A stretch of 64,000 nucleotides of DNA from Salibacterium qingdaonense (lineage in GTDB: Bacteria; Bacillota; Bacilli; Bacillales; Marinococcaceae), in assembly GCF_900114715.1 (NCBI RefSeq), contig NZ_FOTY01000003.1, positions 124,001-188,000 of the forward strand, given 5' to 3'. A model generated the notes under the pieces. It saw only the letters and a program-made list of their open reading frames with translations, made no database searches and was not told where the DNA came from. Of the stretch, positions 1 through 8,709 are shown one piece after another (positions within the stretch are counted from its first letter, which is position 1; each line of letters opens with the position of its first letter). A program made the translations under genes and the position numbers.

Positions 1-73
1 GATCGTATTTTTTTTCATGCAAAAAAACCTGTACAAAACCGTTCCACCGGTATAAACTTATAAAAAAGCAGGC

Positions 74-901
74 TTATTCTTCTACAAAAAGAGATGCCAT
101 TTCTTCTTTATCATCTTCGTATTTCTGATGGGTGCGCCCGATCAATTCCTCAAACATGCCTGCGCTGAAGCGGCTCAGCACTTCCAGTCCTTCTCCTGTT
201 ACACCACCCGGCACATTGACTTTTTGGCATAGCTCCGGCAGGCTGTAGTGTTTTTCAGACAGCAGCCGGCCGTATGCCATCATCATCTTTTCCGCCAGCT
301 TTTCCGCCTCCCCGTATTCAATATCTGTTTCGTCTGCAGCGGCCTCAATAAAACACTGCAGAAGGTAACTCATAAATGCAGGACCGCAGCTGACAATGTC
401 GCTTGAGACCCGCAGCGTTTTGTCGGTAAGAGGGACGGGGTCGCTGAATGTGCCGAGCCATTCGCGGAACACTACTTTCTCTTTTTCTGTCCAGTGACTG
501 CCGAATGTGAGCAGCAGCGGAGCAGTACCGGTTTTATTTGCAATGGTAGGTACGGTTCGCACGACTCTCCGCGCCGGAAGACGTTCGAGATCTTCCAGAA
601 GCACCGGACTCGTTATTGTTGCTACGATATGTTCCATTGTCAGGTATTTTTGCAGTTCGTGAAGCAGTGGTCCGTACTGCTTCGGACGAACGCAGATGAA
701 GATGATATCTGTTGCGGCGAGAAGTTCTTTTATACTGCCTGCTGCATGAACAAGTGGATGGGAAGCCTGAAAGTTTTTGTTTCGTTCGACTGTCCGGTTA
801 TAAATATACAAACGTTCCGGCGGTACACTGTTCTGCTCCAGCATGACCTCAGCCAGCATTCCTCCCATATTTCCCGTACCGATCAATCCTATGTTATCCA
901 T
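74..901 (-). CDS. comER: ComER-like protein, pyrroline-5-carboxylate reductase family
   Basis: NAD(P)-dependent reductase of the ProC family, about 275 residues. The N-terminus has the Rossmann dinucleotide motif IGLIGTGNMGG and the C-terminal half has the ProC-type signature NVPGGVTGEG. In B. subtilis comER lies divergent from comEA, exactly as here. There it is not needed for competence and has been linked to sporulation and biofilm entry; that link is family knowledge. The open frame begins at 946, but I chose the ATG at 901 because an AGGAGGG ribosome site lies just before it and the Rossmann strand starts at once. A plain proC is the alternative, but the location favours ComER. Confidence 0.85.
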   Translation of the reverse strand: MDNIGLIGTGNMGGMLAEVMLEQNSVPPERLYIYNRTVERNKNFQASHPLVHAAGSIKELLAATDIIFICVRPKQYGPLLHELQKYLTMEHIVATITSPVLLEDLERLPARRVVRTVPTIANKTGTAPLLLTFGSHWTEKEKVVFREWLGTFSDPVPLTDKTLRVSSDIVSCGPAFMSYLLQCFIEAAADETDIEYGEAEKLAEKMMMAYGRLLSEKHYSLPELCQKVNVPGGVTGEGLEVLSRFSAGMFEELIGRTHQKYEDDKEEMASLFVEE

Positions 902-1000
902 GCTGATCCCTCCTGTTTGCATATTTTGTAACATCCCGACTCCCACATCCTATGCGACAAATCTCTTAACTATTCCGCAAAAAATGAAGGAGGTGAAATC

Positions 1001-1624
1001 ATGAACCGGAATCTGATGTACGCGGTTGCTGCAGGAAGTGCTGCAGTTGTTGTTCTGGTGGTTTTTCTTCTTTTGTTCTTATTTGACGGAAAAGGCGGGG
1101 GAAAGAACACAGAGAGTGAGGATGTGTTCTGGGAAGAAGAAGAAACGGCTGAAGCAGAAATAGAAGAGACATCCGGACAGAAAGAGAAAAACGAAGGTCC
1201 TGTACATGTCGTTATCGATGTGAAGGGGGCGGTGAAAGAGCCCGGGGTATATGAGCTGAAAGAGGGAAAACGGGTGATAGACGCAATCGATGAAGCAGGC
1301 GGCATGACAGATCATGCAGAACCAAAGGCGGTCAATTTTGCTGAAAAGCTGTACGATGCCATGGTCGTCCGTGTGCCGGAGGAAGGGGAGGAAGAGCTCT
1401 CTGGAACCGGCTCTGCAGCGGAGGAAGAGGAAAAAGTCCGCATCAATTACGCGGAAGCTGCGGAACTTGAAACGCTGCCGGGCATCGGACCTGCCAAAGC
1501 TTCAGCTATTATTTCCTATAGAGAAGAGAAAGGGTTTTTTGAAAGCGGGGAAGATCTGCTGAATGTGTCGGGAATCGGTGAAGCATCTCTCGAGCAGATG
1601 AAGGAAAGTCTGTCCTTTCATTAA
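1001..1624 (+). CDS. comEA: Competence protein ComEA, DNA receptor
   Basis: Membrane-anchored double-stranded DNA receptor of the transformation machinery, 207 residues. Residues 7-29 form one membrane segment with a short positive N-terminus. A very acidic linker follows (about 33-65), then an SLBB-type domain (about 67-122), then a second acidic stretch. The C-terminal helix-hairpin-helix pair is marked by LPGIGPAKA and VSGIGEASL and binds DNA backbone. The ATG follows AAGGAGGTG. The gene diverges from comER and heads the cluster leading to comEC. The family's usual partner comEB is not downstream. Confidence 0.95.
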   Translation: MNRNLMYAVAAGSAAVVVLVVFLLLFLFDGKGGGKNTESEDVFWEEEETAEAEIEETSGQKEKNEGPVHVVIDVKGAVKEPGVYELKEGKRVIDAIDEAGGMTDHAEPKAVNFAEKLYDAMVVRVPEEGEEELSGTGSAAEEEEKVRINYAEAAELETLPGIGPAKASAIISYREEKGFFESGEDLLNVSGIGEASLEQMKESLSFH

Positions 1625-1699
1625 ATATAAAAAGGATTTCAACTATATGAATATTTTGATAATATGAAGAGGAACGCTGATATGAAAGGGGATATGCAA

Positions 1700-2995
1700 G
1701 TGAGCGATCAACATTGGAATCTCGAAACAAAAGCAGTTCATGCCGGGCAGGAAGCAGACCCGGCAACACAGTCGCGGGCGGTACCGATTTACCAGACAAC
1801 TTCCTATGAGTTCAAAGACACCGATCAGGCGGCGAATCTCTTTTCCTTGTCAGAATTCGGGAACATTTACACAAGGATTATGAATCCGACCCAGGACGTG
1901 TTTGAGAAACGGATGGCTGAACTGGAAGGAGGAGTCGGGGCCCTTGCTGCTGCGAGCGGAAGTTCCGCTATTCAGCTTGCTGTGCTGAATATCTGCGGCG
2001 CAGGCGATGAAATTGTTGCATCGAGCGGACTTTACGGCGGCACGTACAACATGTTTGTACATACTCTTCCCAAGTTTGGAATTACCGTTCATCTCGTAGA
2101 GGGAACCCAGCCCGAAGCGTTTGCTGAAAAAATTAACGATAAAACAAAGCTGGTCTTCGGTGAGATGATTGGCAATCCGAACGGGGAAGTGTTTGATATT
2201 GAAGCAGCGGCAGAAGTTGCACACTCCCATAATATTCCTTTAATCGTTGACGCTACAGTTGTTACACCGGCACTATGCCGCCCAATTTATCATGGGGCTG
2301 ATATCGTTGTTCATTCCGCAACCAAATTTATCGGCGGACACGGAACAACTCTCGGAGGAGTGATTGTAGACAGCGGTCGTTTTAATTGGAATAACGGCAG
2401 GTTTCCGGAACTGAGCGAGCCTGACCCAAGTTATCACGGTGTAGTATACACCGAAGCAGTCGGAGAATCAGCTTATATTATCAAAGCCAGAGTACAGTTG
2501 ATGCGTGATCTTGGTCCGGCTCTTGCGCCCATGAATTCCTTTCTTCTTATTCAGGGGCTGGAGACGCTTCACCTTCGAATGGAAAGACACTGCGAAAATG
2601 CGGTGAAAATCGTTGATTATCTTGAGAAAAGCCCTTACGTGGAATGGGTGAACTATCCGGGACAGCCGTCTCATCCTACGTTTGATAAAGCAGAAAAATA
2701 CCTCCCCAAAGGGAAAGGTGCGATTCTTACATTCGGCATTAAAGGGGGAGTGGAAGAAGGGAAGTCCTTTATAAATGCCTGCAATCTGCTGTCTCACGTT
2801 GCCAATGTAGGCGATGCTAAGACGCTGGTCATCCACCCCGGGAGCACAACCCACCAGCAGCTGACCGAAGAAGACCAGAAAGCGGCCGGTCTGACTCCGG
2901 ACCTTATTCGTATATCTGCCGGTATAGAGCACGCAGACGATATTATCGCAGATATTGAACAGGCGCTCGAGAAAAGCCAGCATAGCGTGACGTGA
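1700..2995 (+). CDS. metY: O-acetylhomoserine sulfhydrylase (Cys/Met metabolism PLP enzyme)
   Basis: PLP enzyme making homocysteine from O-acetylhomoserine and sulfide, about 431 residues. The N-terminus [14 protein letters not shown], the IYQTTSYEF segment and the PLP-lysine motif [12 protein letters not shown] are typical of the MetY branch; the length (over 420) and the insert before the C-terminal domain fit MetY better than MetB/MetC. The start is uncertain: ATG at 1664, 1682 or 1694, or GTG at 1700 behind AAAGGGG. The last four bases overlap comEC as GTGA, so the two are probably translationally coupled. In B. subtilis the dCMP deaminase gene comEB sits here instead. No SAM-responsive leader is visible in the 75 bases upstream. 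Confidence 0.9.
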   Translation: MSDQHWNLETKAVHAGQEADPATQSRAVPIYQTTSYEFKDTDQAANLFSLSEFGNIYTRIMNPTQDVFEKRMAELEGGVGALAAASGSSAIQLAVLNICGAGDEIVASSGLYGGTYNMFVHTLPKFGITVHLVEGTQPEAFAEKINDKTKLVFGEMIGNPNGEVFDIEAAAEVAHSHNIPLIVDATVVTPALCRPIYHGADIVVHSATKFIGGHGTTLGGVIVDSGRFNWNNGRFPELSEPDPSYHGVVYTEAVGESAYIIKARVQLMRDLGPALAPMNSFLLIQGLETLHLRMERHCENAVKIVDYLEKSPYVEWVNYPGQPSHPTFDKAEKYLPKGKGAILTFGIKGGVEEGKSFINACNLLSHVANVGDAKTLVIHPGSTTHQQLTEEDQKAAGLTPDLIRISAGIEHADDIIADIEQALEKSQHSVT

Positions 2996-5325
2996 AAAAA
3001 GATACTGTATGGTTTGTATGGAGCGGGGCCGCCGCCGTCCATTTCGTTGTTTCAGGAGAGATATGGGCAGCCGGAGCGGCGGTGTGCCCTTTCTTTCTCT
3101 TATTGCTCAGGAAGAACACTGCATCGATTGTTATTTTAGTCCTTCTATTGATGCTGTTTTCGCTGCGGGCGGTATGGGTGGAAAATGCTCATGTTTCATC
3201 GTTAAGCGGAAAAGAAACCGTCATTCAGGGAACAATCGAAGATGGACCGCACCGGGATGGCAGTCTCGTCCGCTATACCCTCCAGGAACAGGACAGAGAA
3301 AGAATCCAGATTCGTTTAATGCTTCAGGAAAAAACGGAAATACCTATCTCCGCCTCCTATGCTCCGGGCAGTCTATGTTCTATCCGGGGATCCTTGCAGT
3401 ATCCTTCTGCTGCTACAAACTTTCACGCATTTGATTACAGACAGTACTTAAAACAACAGCATTCCTACTGGGAGATGGAAGTTACCTCTGTTGAGGACAT
3501 CCAGTGCACCGGTACGAGTTACCATCTTTCCAATATTTTAAAAGCATGGAGATACGACGGTATTCAGCGCATCGACACCCTGTTTCCGGAACAATTGAAA
3601 GGGGTCGCAGCCGCACTTTTATTCGGAGAGCGTCATCTGCTTGATGCAGACACGGAAACGGATTATCAATCGCTTGGATTAATTCACCTTCTCGCCGTAT
3701 CAGGTCTTCATGTTGGACTTTTATCTGCCATGCTTTACTTTTTGTTGTTACGCATCGGTCTGACAATAGAGAAAGCAGAGTGGATACTGCTTATGCTTCT
3801 CCCCATTTACGCGATACTTGCCGGGGCTGCTCCTTCTGTCCTGCGTGCGGCAGGTATGGTATCGGCCTTTATCATCTGGAACAAAACAGGAAGAAAAAGC
3901 ATGGATCCTTTTTTTGTTCTATGCCTTGCTGCGCTTCTTTTCTTATTCATCCATCCCTATTACCTCTACCATATCGGCTTTCAGCTGTCCTTTCTTATCA
4001 GTGCGTCTCTTCTTCTCTCGAGAAATATATTATATCAAAAAAACAAATGGAAAATGGCTGTATATGTGAGTGTTATCGCCCAGTTTGCCGGTCTTCCTGT
4101 TATTTTGTTTCATTTCCATGAGTTTTCGTTTCTTAGTATTGTTCTCAATCTCGTGTTTGTACCTTTCATTTCCGTTATTGTCCTTCCAGGTTTAATCGTG
4201 TTGTTTACCGTTTCCTTTCTGAATATGCCGCTGTTTTCTGTGGCTGTGGTACCTCTGCAGGAGATCGTATCTTTTGCTCATGTTATGCTTTCTGCTGCCG
4301 GAAGCTGGAGCGTGTTTACGTATACCGGGGGGGCACTTTCCTTTCTTTTAACCGGATTACTGGGTACTGCAGTATATTTTTTCTTCATCCGGCTGGAACA
4401 GAGGGGAGGTTACAGGCGGCTTCTGCTTCCGGCTCTGCTTGTTGCGGGAATACTTACGTTACAGAAATCTTTTCCATACATGGATAACCGCGGAAGTGTG
4501 ACGATGCTTGATGTCGGTCAGGGAGACAGTTTCGTGGTTGAACTTCCGCACCGCAGGGCCGTGTACCTGATTGACACAGGAGGTGTACCGGACTTTCCTA
4601 AGGAAGAATGGGAAAGGAGAGAAGAGCCTTATGATCCGGGAGCGGATGTTGTTGTCCCGTTTTTAAAGGCAAGAGGCATCACGACTCTTGATAAACTGAT
4701 TCTCACACACGGAGATGTGGACCATTACGGCGGCGCACCTGCGGTAATGAAAGATATACGAGTAAAAGAAGTTGTGTACGGAAAAGGCAGGGATTTTAAA
4801 GAAGCGGAAGCAGCTCTGCTGAATGCTGTATCGAACAAAGGCATTCCTGTCGTTTCGGCCGGGCAGGGAACTTCCTGGCGGGCAGGAGAAAGTTTGTTTC
4901 AGGTGCTTGCTCCTGACGGGGACGAACCGGCAGGCAATGAACGTTCCATTGTTCTCCGGGCTGATCTTGGAAATACAGACTGGCTGTTCACAGGTGATAT
5001 AGGAAGAGCGGGGGAAGAAGAACTGCTGTCTGAGTTCCGGGAAGTGAAAGCCGATATTCTGAAAGTCGGACATCACGGCAGCCGCACTTCCAGTTCACCG
5101 GCATTTATCGAGAAGCTGGGAGTAAAGGCAGCGCTTATATCCACCGGACGCTGCAACCGCTTCGGCCACCCGCATGAAGAGACACTGGAAACACTGGAAA
5201 AAGCCGAAGCGCAGATCTACAGGACAGATGCAGCGGGAGCAGTACAAATCACATTCACCGAAGATCGAATCCGCGGGGTTCGGCAGGCAGCACCAAAGAA
5301 CGGACGGAACTGTGAAGAGGGATGA
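2992..5325 (+). CDS. comEC: ComEC/Rec2 DNA-uptake channel
   Basis: Polytopic membrane protein forming the channel for single-stranded DNA during transformation, 777 residues as in Bacillus homologues. Two or more N-terminal membrane segments are followed by a soluble OB-like region (about 60-170), then the competence domain with the hallmark [12 protein letters not shown] near residue 236 and many membrane helices. A metallo-beta-lactamase-like domain begins near residue 504 (MLDVGQGDS), with the metal motif THGDVDH near 571 and GHHGSRTS near 692, thought to act as a nuclease. It starts at GTG overlapping the metY stop. Membrane segments and catalytic residues look intact, so the gene appears functional. 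Confidence 0.96.
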   Translation: MKKDTVWFVWSGAAAVHFVVSGEIWAAGAAVCPFFLLLLRKNTASIVILVLLLMLFSLRAVWVENAHVSSLSGKETVIQGTIEDGPHRDGSLVRYTLQEQDRERIQIRLMLQEKTEIPISASYAPGSLCSIRGSLQYPSAATNFHAFDYRQYLKQQHSYWEMEVTSVEDIQCTGTSYHLSNILKAWRYDGIQRIDTLFPEQLKGVAAALLFGERHLLDADTETDYQSLGLIHLLAVSGLHVGLLSAMLYFLLLRIGLTIEKAEWILLMLLPIYAILAGAAPSVLRAAGMVSAFIIWNKTGRKSMDPFFVLCLAALLFLFIHPYYLYHIGFQLSFLISASLLLSRNILYQKNKWKMAVYVSVIAQFAGLPVILFHFHEFSFLSIVLNLVFVPFISVIVLPGLIVLFTVSFLNMPLFSVAVVPLQEIVSFAHVMLSAAGSWSVFTYTGGALSFLLTGLLGTAVYFFFIRLEQRGGYRRLLLPALLVAGILTLQKSFPYMDNRGSVTMLDVGQGDSFVVELPHRRAVYLIDTGGVPDFPKEEWERREEPYDPGADVVVPFLKARGITTLDKLILTHGDVDHYGGAPAVMKDIRVKEVVYGKGRDFKEAEAALLNAVSNKGIPVVSAGQGTSWRAGESLFQVLAPDGDEPAGNERSIVLRADLGNTDWLFTGDIGRAGEEELLSEFREVKADILKVGHHGSRTSSSPAFIEKLGVKAALISTGRCNRFGHPHEETLETLEKAEAQIYRTDAAGAVQITFTEDRIRGVRQAAPKNGRNCEEG

Positions 5326-5453
5326 AGAGAGGCTGATCTGCACTGGAATTAAAGAAGCTGCCCCGGTTGGATGGGACAGCTTTCTGCTGCAGCGCACGGC
5401 GCAGTATATGGAAACTCGGAAGAGATCAGAGTACCATGTTCATTCATTACGTA

Positions 5454-5591
5454 TTAAAAGCCGCCTGCTACTTCGATAATCGTAGCCACTGCCATAATAA
5501 TAGTGAAAAAAGCAAAAGGCACAACGAAACCGACGACAGAGTCGATCAGGTCATTACGTTTACTCTGTACGTCCCTTTCAAATTCATTCAC
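5454..5591 (-). CDS. yqzM: YqzM family small membrane protein
   Basis: Small protein of about 45 residues, beginning VNEFERDVQSKRND and ending in a single hydrophobic segment (about 20-42). The sequence matches the YqzM family, which in B. subtilis lies between comEC and holA; function unknown. I chose the GTG at 5591 because AGGGAGGGAATGG lies directly upstream and the NEFE...QSKRND start is the family pattern. The longer frame to 5657 adds a stretch with no family resemblance. It faces comEC convergently. Confidence 0.85.
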   Translation of the reverse strand: MNEFERDVQSKRNDLIDSVVGFVVPFAFFTIIMAVATIIEVAGGF

Positions 5592-5776
5592 GGCCCATTC
5601 CCTCCTTATGCATACACTTTTCCTTTTATTATAAGACAAGTACGAAAAAAAATCCATATCTGCTGCACGATTCTGTCAGGTTGGATAAAGGAAGGATGAC
5701 CCTGCCGCGGCTGTAAACAGTTGTCACCTATAACCCGGAGAGACATAGGATAAACTAAAAAATGAACCCCGGATAT

Positions 5777-5813
5777 CGTTGATAAAAAGTTGTCCTAGGC
5801 CTTTTTATCAACG
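5777..5813. promoter_or_regulatory. 13-bp perfect dyad upstream of holA
   Basis: CGTTGATAAAAAG and CTTTTTATCAACG form a perfect 13-bp inverted repeat around an 11-base centre. A TATAAT at 5816-5821 follows directly. The dyad could be an operator overlapping a holA promoter or the stem of an RNA hairpin. It lacks a clear T-run, so I do not call it a terminator. The rest of the 5592-5930 gap shows only this dyad, the next hairpin and AT-rich DNA. Confidence 0.45.
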
Positions 5814-5825
5814 TTTATAATAAAT

Positions 5826-5854
5826 GGAAAGTGCCTCACGTGCACTTTCCTTTT
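5826..5854 (+). terminator. Hairpin between comEC and holA
   Basis: GGAAAGTGC and GCACTTTCC form a 9-bp stem with a 7-base loop, followed by TTTT then a C-interrupted pyrimidine tract. It may end transcripts from comEC or attenuate a start at the TATAAT just upstream. Confidence 0.45.
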
Positions 5855-5930
5855 CCTTCCCTGCTTGCGAAAAAAAACGAGGAAGCATAAGATGGAAGGA
5901 AACGAATATTGCTATGGGGGTGCTGCATGG

Positions 5931-6950
5931 ATGGACTACATTCCGCTTTTAAACGACATCGAAAATCAAAACATAGCGCCGCTTTACTTATTATATGGAA
6001 CAGAGGCGTACTTAATAACCAACATAATGGAAAAAATAACGGCAAATACGTTGGCTGAAGAAGAACGGGATTTTAATCATTCTGTCTATGACATGAAGGA
6101 AGTTCCGGTGGAGACGGCTCTTGAAGAAGGAGAAACGCTTCCTTTTTTTGGGTCGGGCCGGGTCGTCGTTCTGAAAAACTGCTATTTTTTAACGGGAGCA
6201 AAGGACAAGGAGAAAGTGGAACATAACCTTTCCTATCTTGAAGAATACATCGACAATCCCCCTCAGGAAACAGTTATGATTTTCACCGCCCCGTATGAAA
6301 AACTGGATGAACGAAAGAAAATTGTCAAAAAGCTGAAGAAACAGGGAGTTTTTCTGGAAGCCTCTTCGTTTGATGAAAAGAATATGGATCAATGGATCGA
6401 GCGTTTCTGCAAAACAAAGAACATATCGATAACATCCGGGGCGAAAGAGAAGATGATGCAGCTGGCAGGCAAAGATATGATGATGCTGTCGTCAGAGATG
6501 GATAAATTGACGTTGTACGCCGGAGAAGAAAAGCAGATTACAGAAGAGATGGTGGAGGAGCTGGTTCCGCGCAACCTTGAAGACAATGTATTTGAATTGG
6601 TGGATCACGTCGTGCACGGCCGGGCGGAGAAGGCGTTTCGCATTTACTATGACTTGATGAAGCAAAATGAAGAGCCAATTAAAATTCTGACCCTTCTGGC
6701 TAGGCAGTTCCGTATGATTCTGCACGTTTCTCAATTAAAGAAAACAGGCTATTCCCGTCAGAAAATGGCATCAAGGCTGAAAGTACACCCTTACGCTGTA
6801 AAAGTAGCGGAAGAACAGAGCAGAACGTATGCAGAACCCCGGCTGAAAGAAGTGCTTCAGAAGCTGGCAGAAGCAGATGAGCGTATAAAAACGGGAAAAA
6901 TGGATAAATACCTGCAGCTGGAACTGAGCATCGCCGGCCTGGCAGCATGA
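5931..6950 (+). CDS. holA: DNA polymerase III subunit delta
   Basis: Clamp-loader subunit that opens the beta clamp, 339 residues from the chosen start. The start DYIPLLNDIENQNIAPLYLLYG and the following EAYLI segment are typical of HolA; the degenerate AAA+ core is followed by the helical collar domain (about 220-339). I chose the ATG at 5931 because GGGGGTG precedes it and the family begins close to this residue; the frame is open back to 5865. It lies between yqzM and rpsT, as in B. subtilis. Confidence 0.93.
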   Translation: MDYIPLLNDIENQNIAPLYLLYGTEAYLITNIMEKITANTLAEEERDFNHSVYDMKEVPVETALEEGETLPFFGSGRVVVLKNCYFLTGAKDKEKVEHNLSYLEEYIDNPPQETVMIFTAPYEKLDERKKIVKKLKKQGVFLEASSFDEKNMDQWIERFCKTKNISITSGAKEKMMQLAGKDMMMLSSEMDKLTLYAGEEKQITEEMVEELVPRNLEDNVFELVDHVVHGRAEKAFRIYYDLMKQNEEPIKILTLLARQFRMILHVSQLKKTGYSRQKMASRLKVHPYAVKVAEEQSRTYAEPRLKEVLQKLAEADERIKTGKMDKYLQLELSIAGLAA

Positions 6951-7012
6951 GAAAAGCGCCGGGAGTTGAAACTGAACCTCAAAACGTGAGCATTGTATCT
7001 TTTTTATCCATG

Positions 7013-7040
7013 AAAAAAACGACTCTGCAGAGGAGTCGTT
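7013..7040 (-). terminator. rpsT terminator
   Basis: Read on the minus strand, ACGACTC and GAGTCGT form a stem just after the rpsT stop, followed by a run of at least six T. This is a good intrinsic terminator for rpsT; read from the plus strand the T-run is only four long. Confidence 0.8.
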
Positions 7041-7047
7041 TTCGTTA

Positions 7048-7314
7048 TTACTGCGCGATTTCGTTGAAACGCTGATTCATTTTTGACTTGGTTCTTGCTG
7101 CTGTATTTTTATGAATCATCTTTTTGTCAGCAGCTTTGTCTACTTTTTTCGTCGCCAGGGAAAGAAGATCCTTAGCACCTTCTACGTCCTTGTTGTCAGC
7201 CCTCTTGTTGAATTCCTTAATGGCACTGCGCATGGCAGACTTAAAGGCATGCTGCTTGACACGCTTGGATTCATTAACAATCACGCGTTTTTTCGCCTGT
7301 TTAATATTTGGCAT
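7048..7314 (-). CDS. rpsT: 30S ribosomal protein S20
   Basis: Primary 16S rRNA-binding protein of the small subunit, 88 residues, highly basic. The N-terminus MPNIKQAKKRVIVNE and the TARTKSKMNQR region are typical S20. The ATG at 7314 follows GGGAGGTGACAAC; the longer open frame to 7416 is non-coding. It is convergent with holA and divergent from gpr, the same arrangement as in B. subtilis. Confidence 0.97.
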   Translation of the reverse strand: MPNIKQAKKRVIVNESKRVKQHAFKSAMRSAIKEFNKRADNKDVEGAKDLLSLATKKVDKAADKKMIHKNTAARTKSKMNQRFNEIAQ

Positions 7315-7375
7315 GTTGTCACCTCCCTTGTTTTGTTCCATTTTGCGCTTTCTGCAGAGAATGAAACACAAGAGG

Positions 7376-7404
7376 ATTCTATCAAAAAACAGATGGACGT
7401 GCAA
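7376..7404 (-). promoter_or_regulatory. Probable sigma-A promoter of rpsT
   Basis: On the minus strand TTGCAC (7399-7404) and TAGAAT (7376-7381) are 17 bases apart, a good housekeeping promoter about 60 bases before the rpsT start. Its -35 lies three bases from the -35 of the gpr promoter on the other strand. Confidence 0.65.
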
Positions 7405-7407
7405 GGC

Positions 7408-7436
7408 GAATAACAAGCTTATTCCAGTACATACTA
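7408..7436 (+). promoter_or_regulatory. Probable forespore (sigma-G type) promoter of gpr
   Basis: GAATA (7408-7412) and CATACTA (7430-7436) are 17 bases apart. This matches the sigma-G consensus (GHATR, about 17-18 bases, CATWMTA), and gpr is a known forespore gene in B. subtilis. Confidence 0.65.
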
Positions 7437-7481
7437 CATAACAACAGTGAATCAGGATGACAATGAAAGCAGGTGAATAGA

Positions 7482-8591
7482 ATGGAACTGGATATGTCTT
7501 CCTACAATGTGCGTACCGATCTGGCAGTGGAAGAAAAAGAACTACTGGAAGAAAAGGAACTGCACCGCACGTCGGACCAGGATATTGAAACCGGTATCCA
7601 GGTTCATGAAAAAGAAGAAAACGGCGTCAAAATAACAAACGTAACCATCACGGAAACAGGTGCTGAAAATACGGGCAAAGAAGCGGGCGAGTATCTAACT
7701 TTTGAAGCGCAGGGTGTTCGTAAACAGGACACAGAGCTGCAGCAGGCTATGGAAGCCGTACTCGCCCGGGAAACAGCAGGTTTTTTTAAACGCCTTGGCA
7801 TCAAAAAGGATGCTTCCTGTTTAATTACAGGCCTTGGAAACTGGAATGTAACTCCGGACGCTCTTGGCCCTATGGTTGTAGACAAGTTAGTTATCACCCG
7901 CCATCTTTTCATGGAAGCGCCGGAACAAGTGGACGAAGGTTTCCGTTCTGTCAGTGCTTTTTCGCCGGGGGTGATGGGACTGACCGGGGTGGAAACGAGT
8001 GAGCTTATTTCGGCTGCAGTGGAGAAAACTAAACCTGATTTTGTGATAGCCGTTGACGCTCTTGCTTCCCGCTCGATCGAACGGGTAAACACCACGATTC
8101 AGATGTCGGATACCGGCATCCATCCCGGTTCCGGTGTCGGCAATCAGCGGCGCGAATTAAGCCGGAGAACGCTCGGGATTCCCGTCATTGCGATAGGTAT
8201 CCCGACGGTGGTGGATGCAGTGACGATCACAAGCGACACTATCGATTTTATGCTGAAGCACCTTGGCAGGGAAATGCAAGAAAAAGACGCTCCCGGCGAT
8301 GCTCTGGCGCCGGCCGGCATGGTCTTTGGAGAAAGAAAAGAGCTGCACGACGAAGACCTCCCTGCTGATGATGAACGCCGGGCTGTATTTGGTATGATAG
8401 GCGGGCTGAAAGAAGAGGAGAAAAGGCAGCTGATTCAGGAAGTTCTCGCTCCCCTCGGTCACAACCTCATGGTCACCCCGAAAGAAGTGGATGTGTTCAT
8501 GGATAACATGGCCAACGTCGTCGCCGAAGGACTGAACGCCGCGCTGCACGAAAGCATTTCCCAGGAAAGTACCGGAACGTATACGAAGTAA
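7482..8591 (+). CDS. gpr: Spore germination endopeptidase GPR
   Basis: Protease that degrades small acid-soluble spore proteins early in germination, made as an inactive zymogen in the forespore. 369 residues from the chosen start. The pro-region ([16 protein letters not shown]) holds the region where autoprocessing occurs in family members; core segments [32 protein letters not shown] and [12 protein letters not shown] are near-identical to B. subtilis GPR. I chose ATG 7482 behind GCAGGTG over the GTG at 7473. A sigma-G-type promoter lies upstream and a terminator downstream. Confidence 0.96.
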   Translation: MELDMSSYNVRTDLAVEEKELLEEKELHRTSDQDIETGIQVHEKEENGVKITNVTITETGAENTGKEAGEYLTFEAQGVRKQDTELQQAMEAVLARETAGFFKRLGIKKDASCLITGLGNWNVTPDALGPMVVDKLVITRHLFMEAPEQVDEGFRSVSAFSPGVMGLTGVETSELISAAVEKTKPDFVIAVDALASRSIERVNTTIQMSDTGIHPGSGVGNQRRELSRRTLGIPVIAIGIPTVVDAVTITSDTIDFMLKHLGREMQEKDAPGDALAPAGMVFGERKELHDEDLPADDERRAVFGMIGGLKEEEKRQLIQEVLAPLGHNLMVTPKEVDVFMDNMANVVAEGLNAALHESISQESTGTYTK

Positions 8592-8614
8592 AATGAATAG
8601 AGATCAGTATCTGA

Positions 8615-8648
8615 AAGCTGTCTTCGATAGAAGGCGGCTTTTTTTTGA
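8615..8648 (+). terminator. gpr terminator
   Basis: AAGCTGTCTTC and GAAGGCGGCTT pair, with two G-U pairs, around GATA, and a run of T follows. It separates gpr from spoIIP. Confidence 0.75.
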
Positions 8649-8660
8649 GTAATCTTCCGT

Positions 8661-8692
8661 TCTAATCTATCAGTTTTTTCTCATAGATTAGA
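8661..8692 (+). promoter_or_regulatory. 10-bp inverted repeat just before spoIIP
   Basis: TCTAATCTAT and ATAGATTAGA form a perfect 10-bp inverted repeat with a 12-base T-rich centre, ending a few bases before the spoIIP ribosome site. It may be an operator or an RNA hairpin in the leader. No clear mother-cell or forespore promoter was recognised. Confidence 0.4.
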
Positions 8693-8709
8693 GCAGGGAG
8701 GGGAGCAGC

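Noticed and set aside
494-931. 145-residue plus-strand ORF antisense to comER
   Set aside because: It is a shadow of the clear comER frame and has no ribosome site or family features.
1625-1699. SAM-type riboswitch before metY
   Set aside because: The gap is too short and AT-rich, with no recognisable core or terminator.
5326-5453. Possible small gene downstream of comEC
   Set aside because: Open frames here are extensions of shadow frames with no good start signal.
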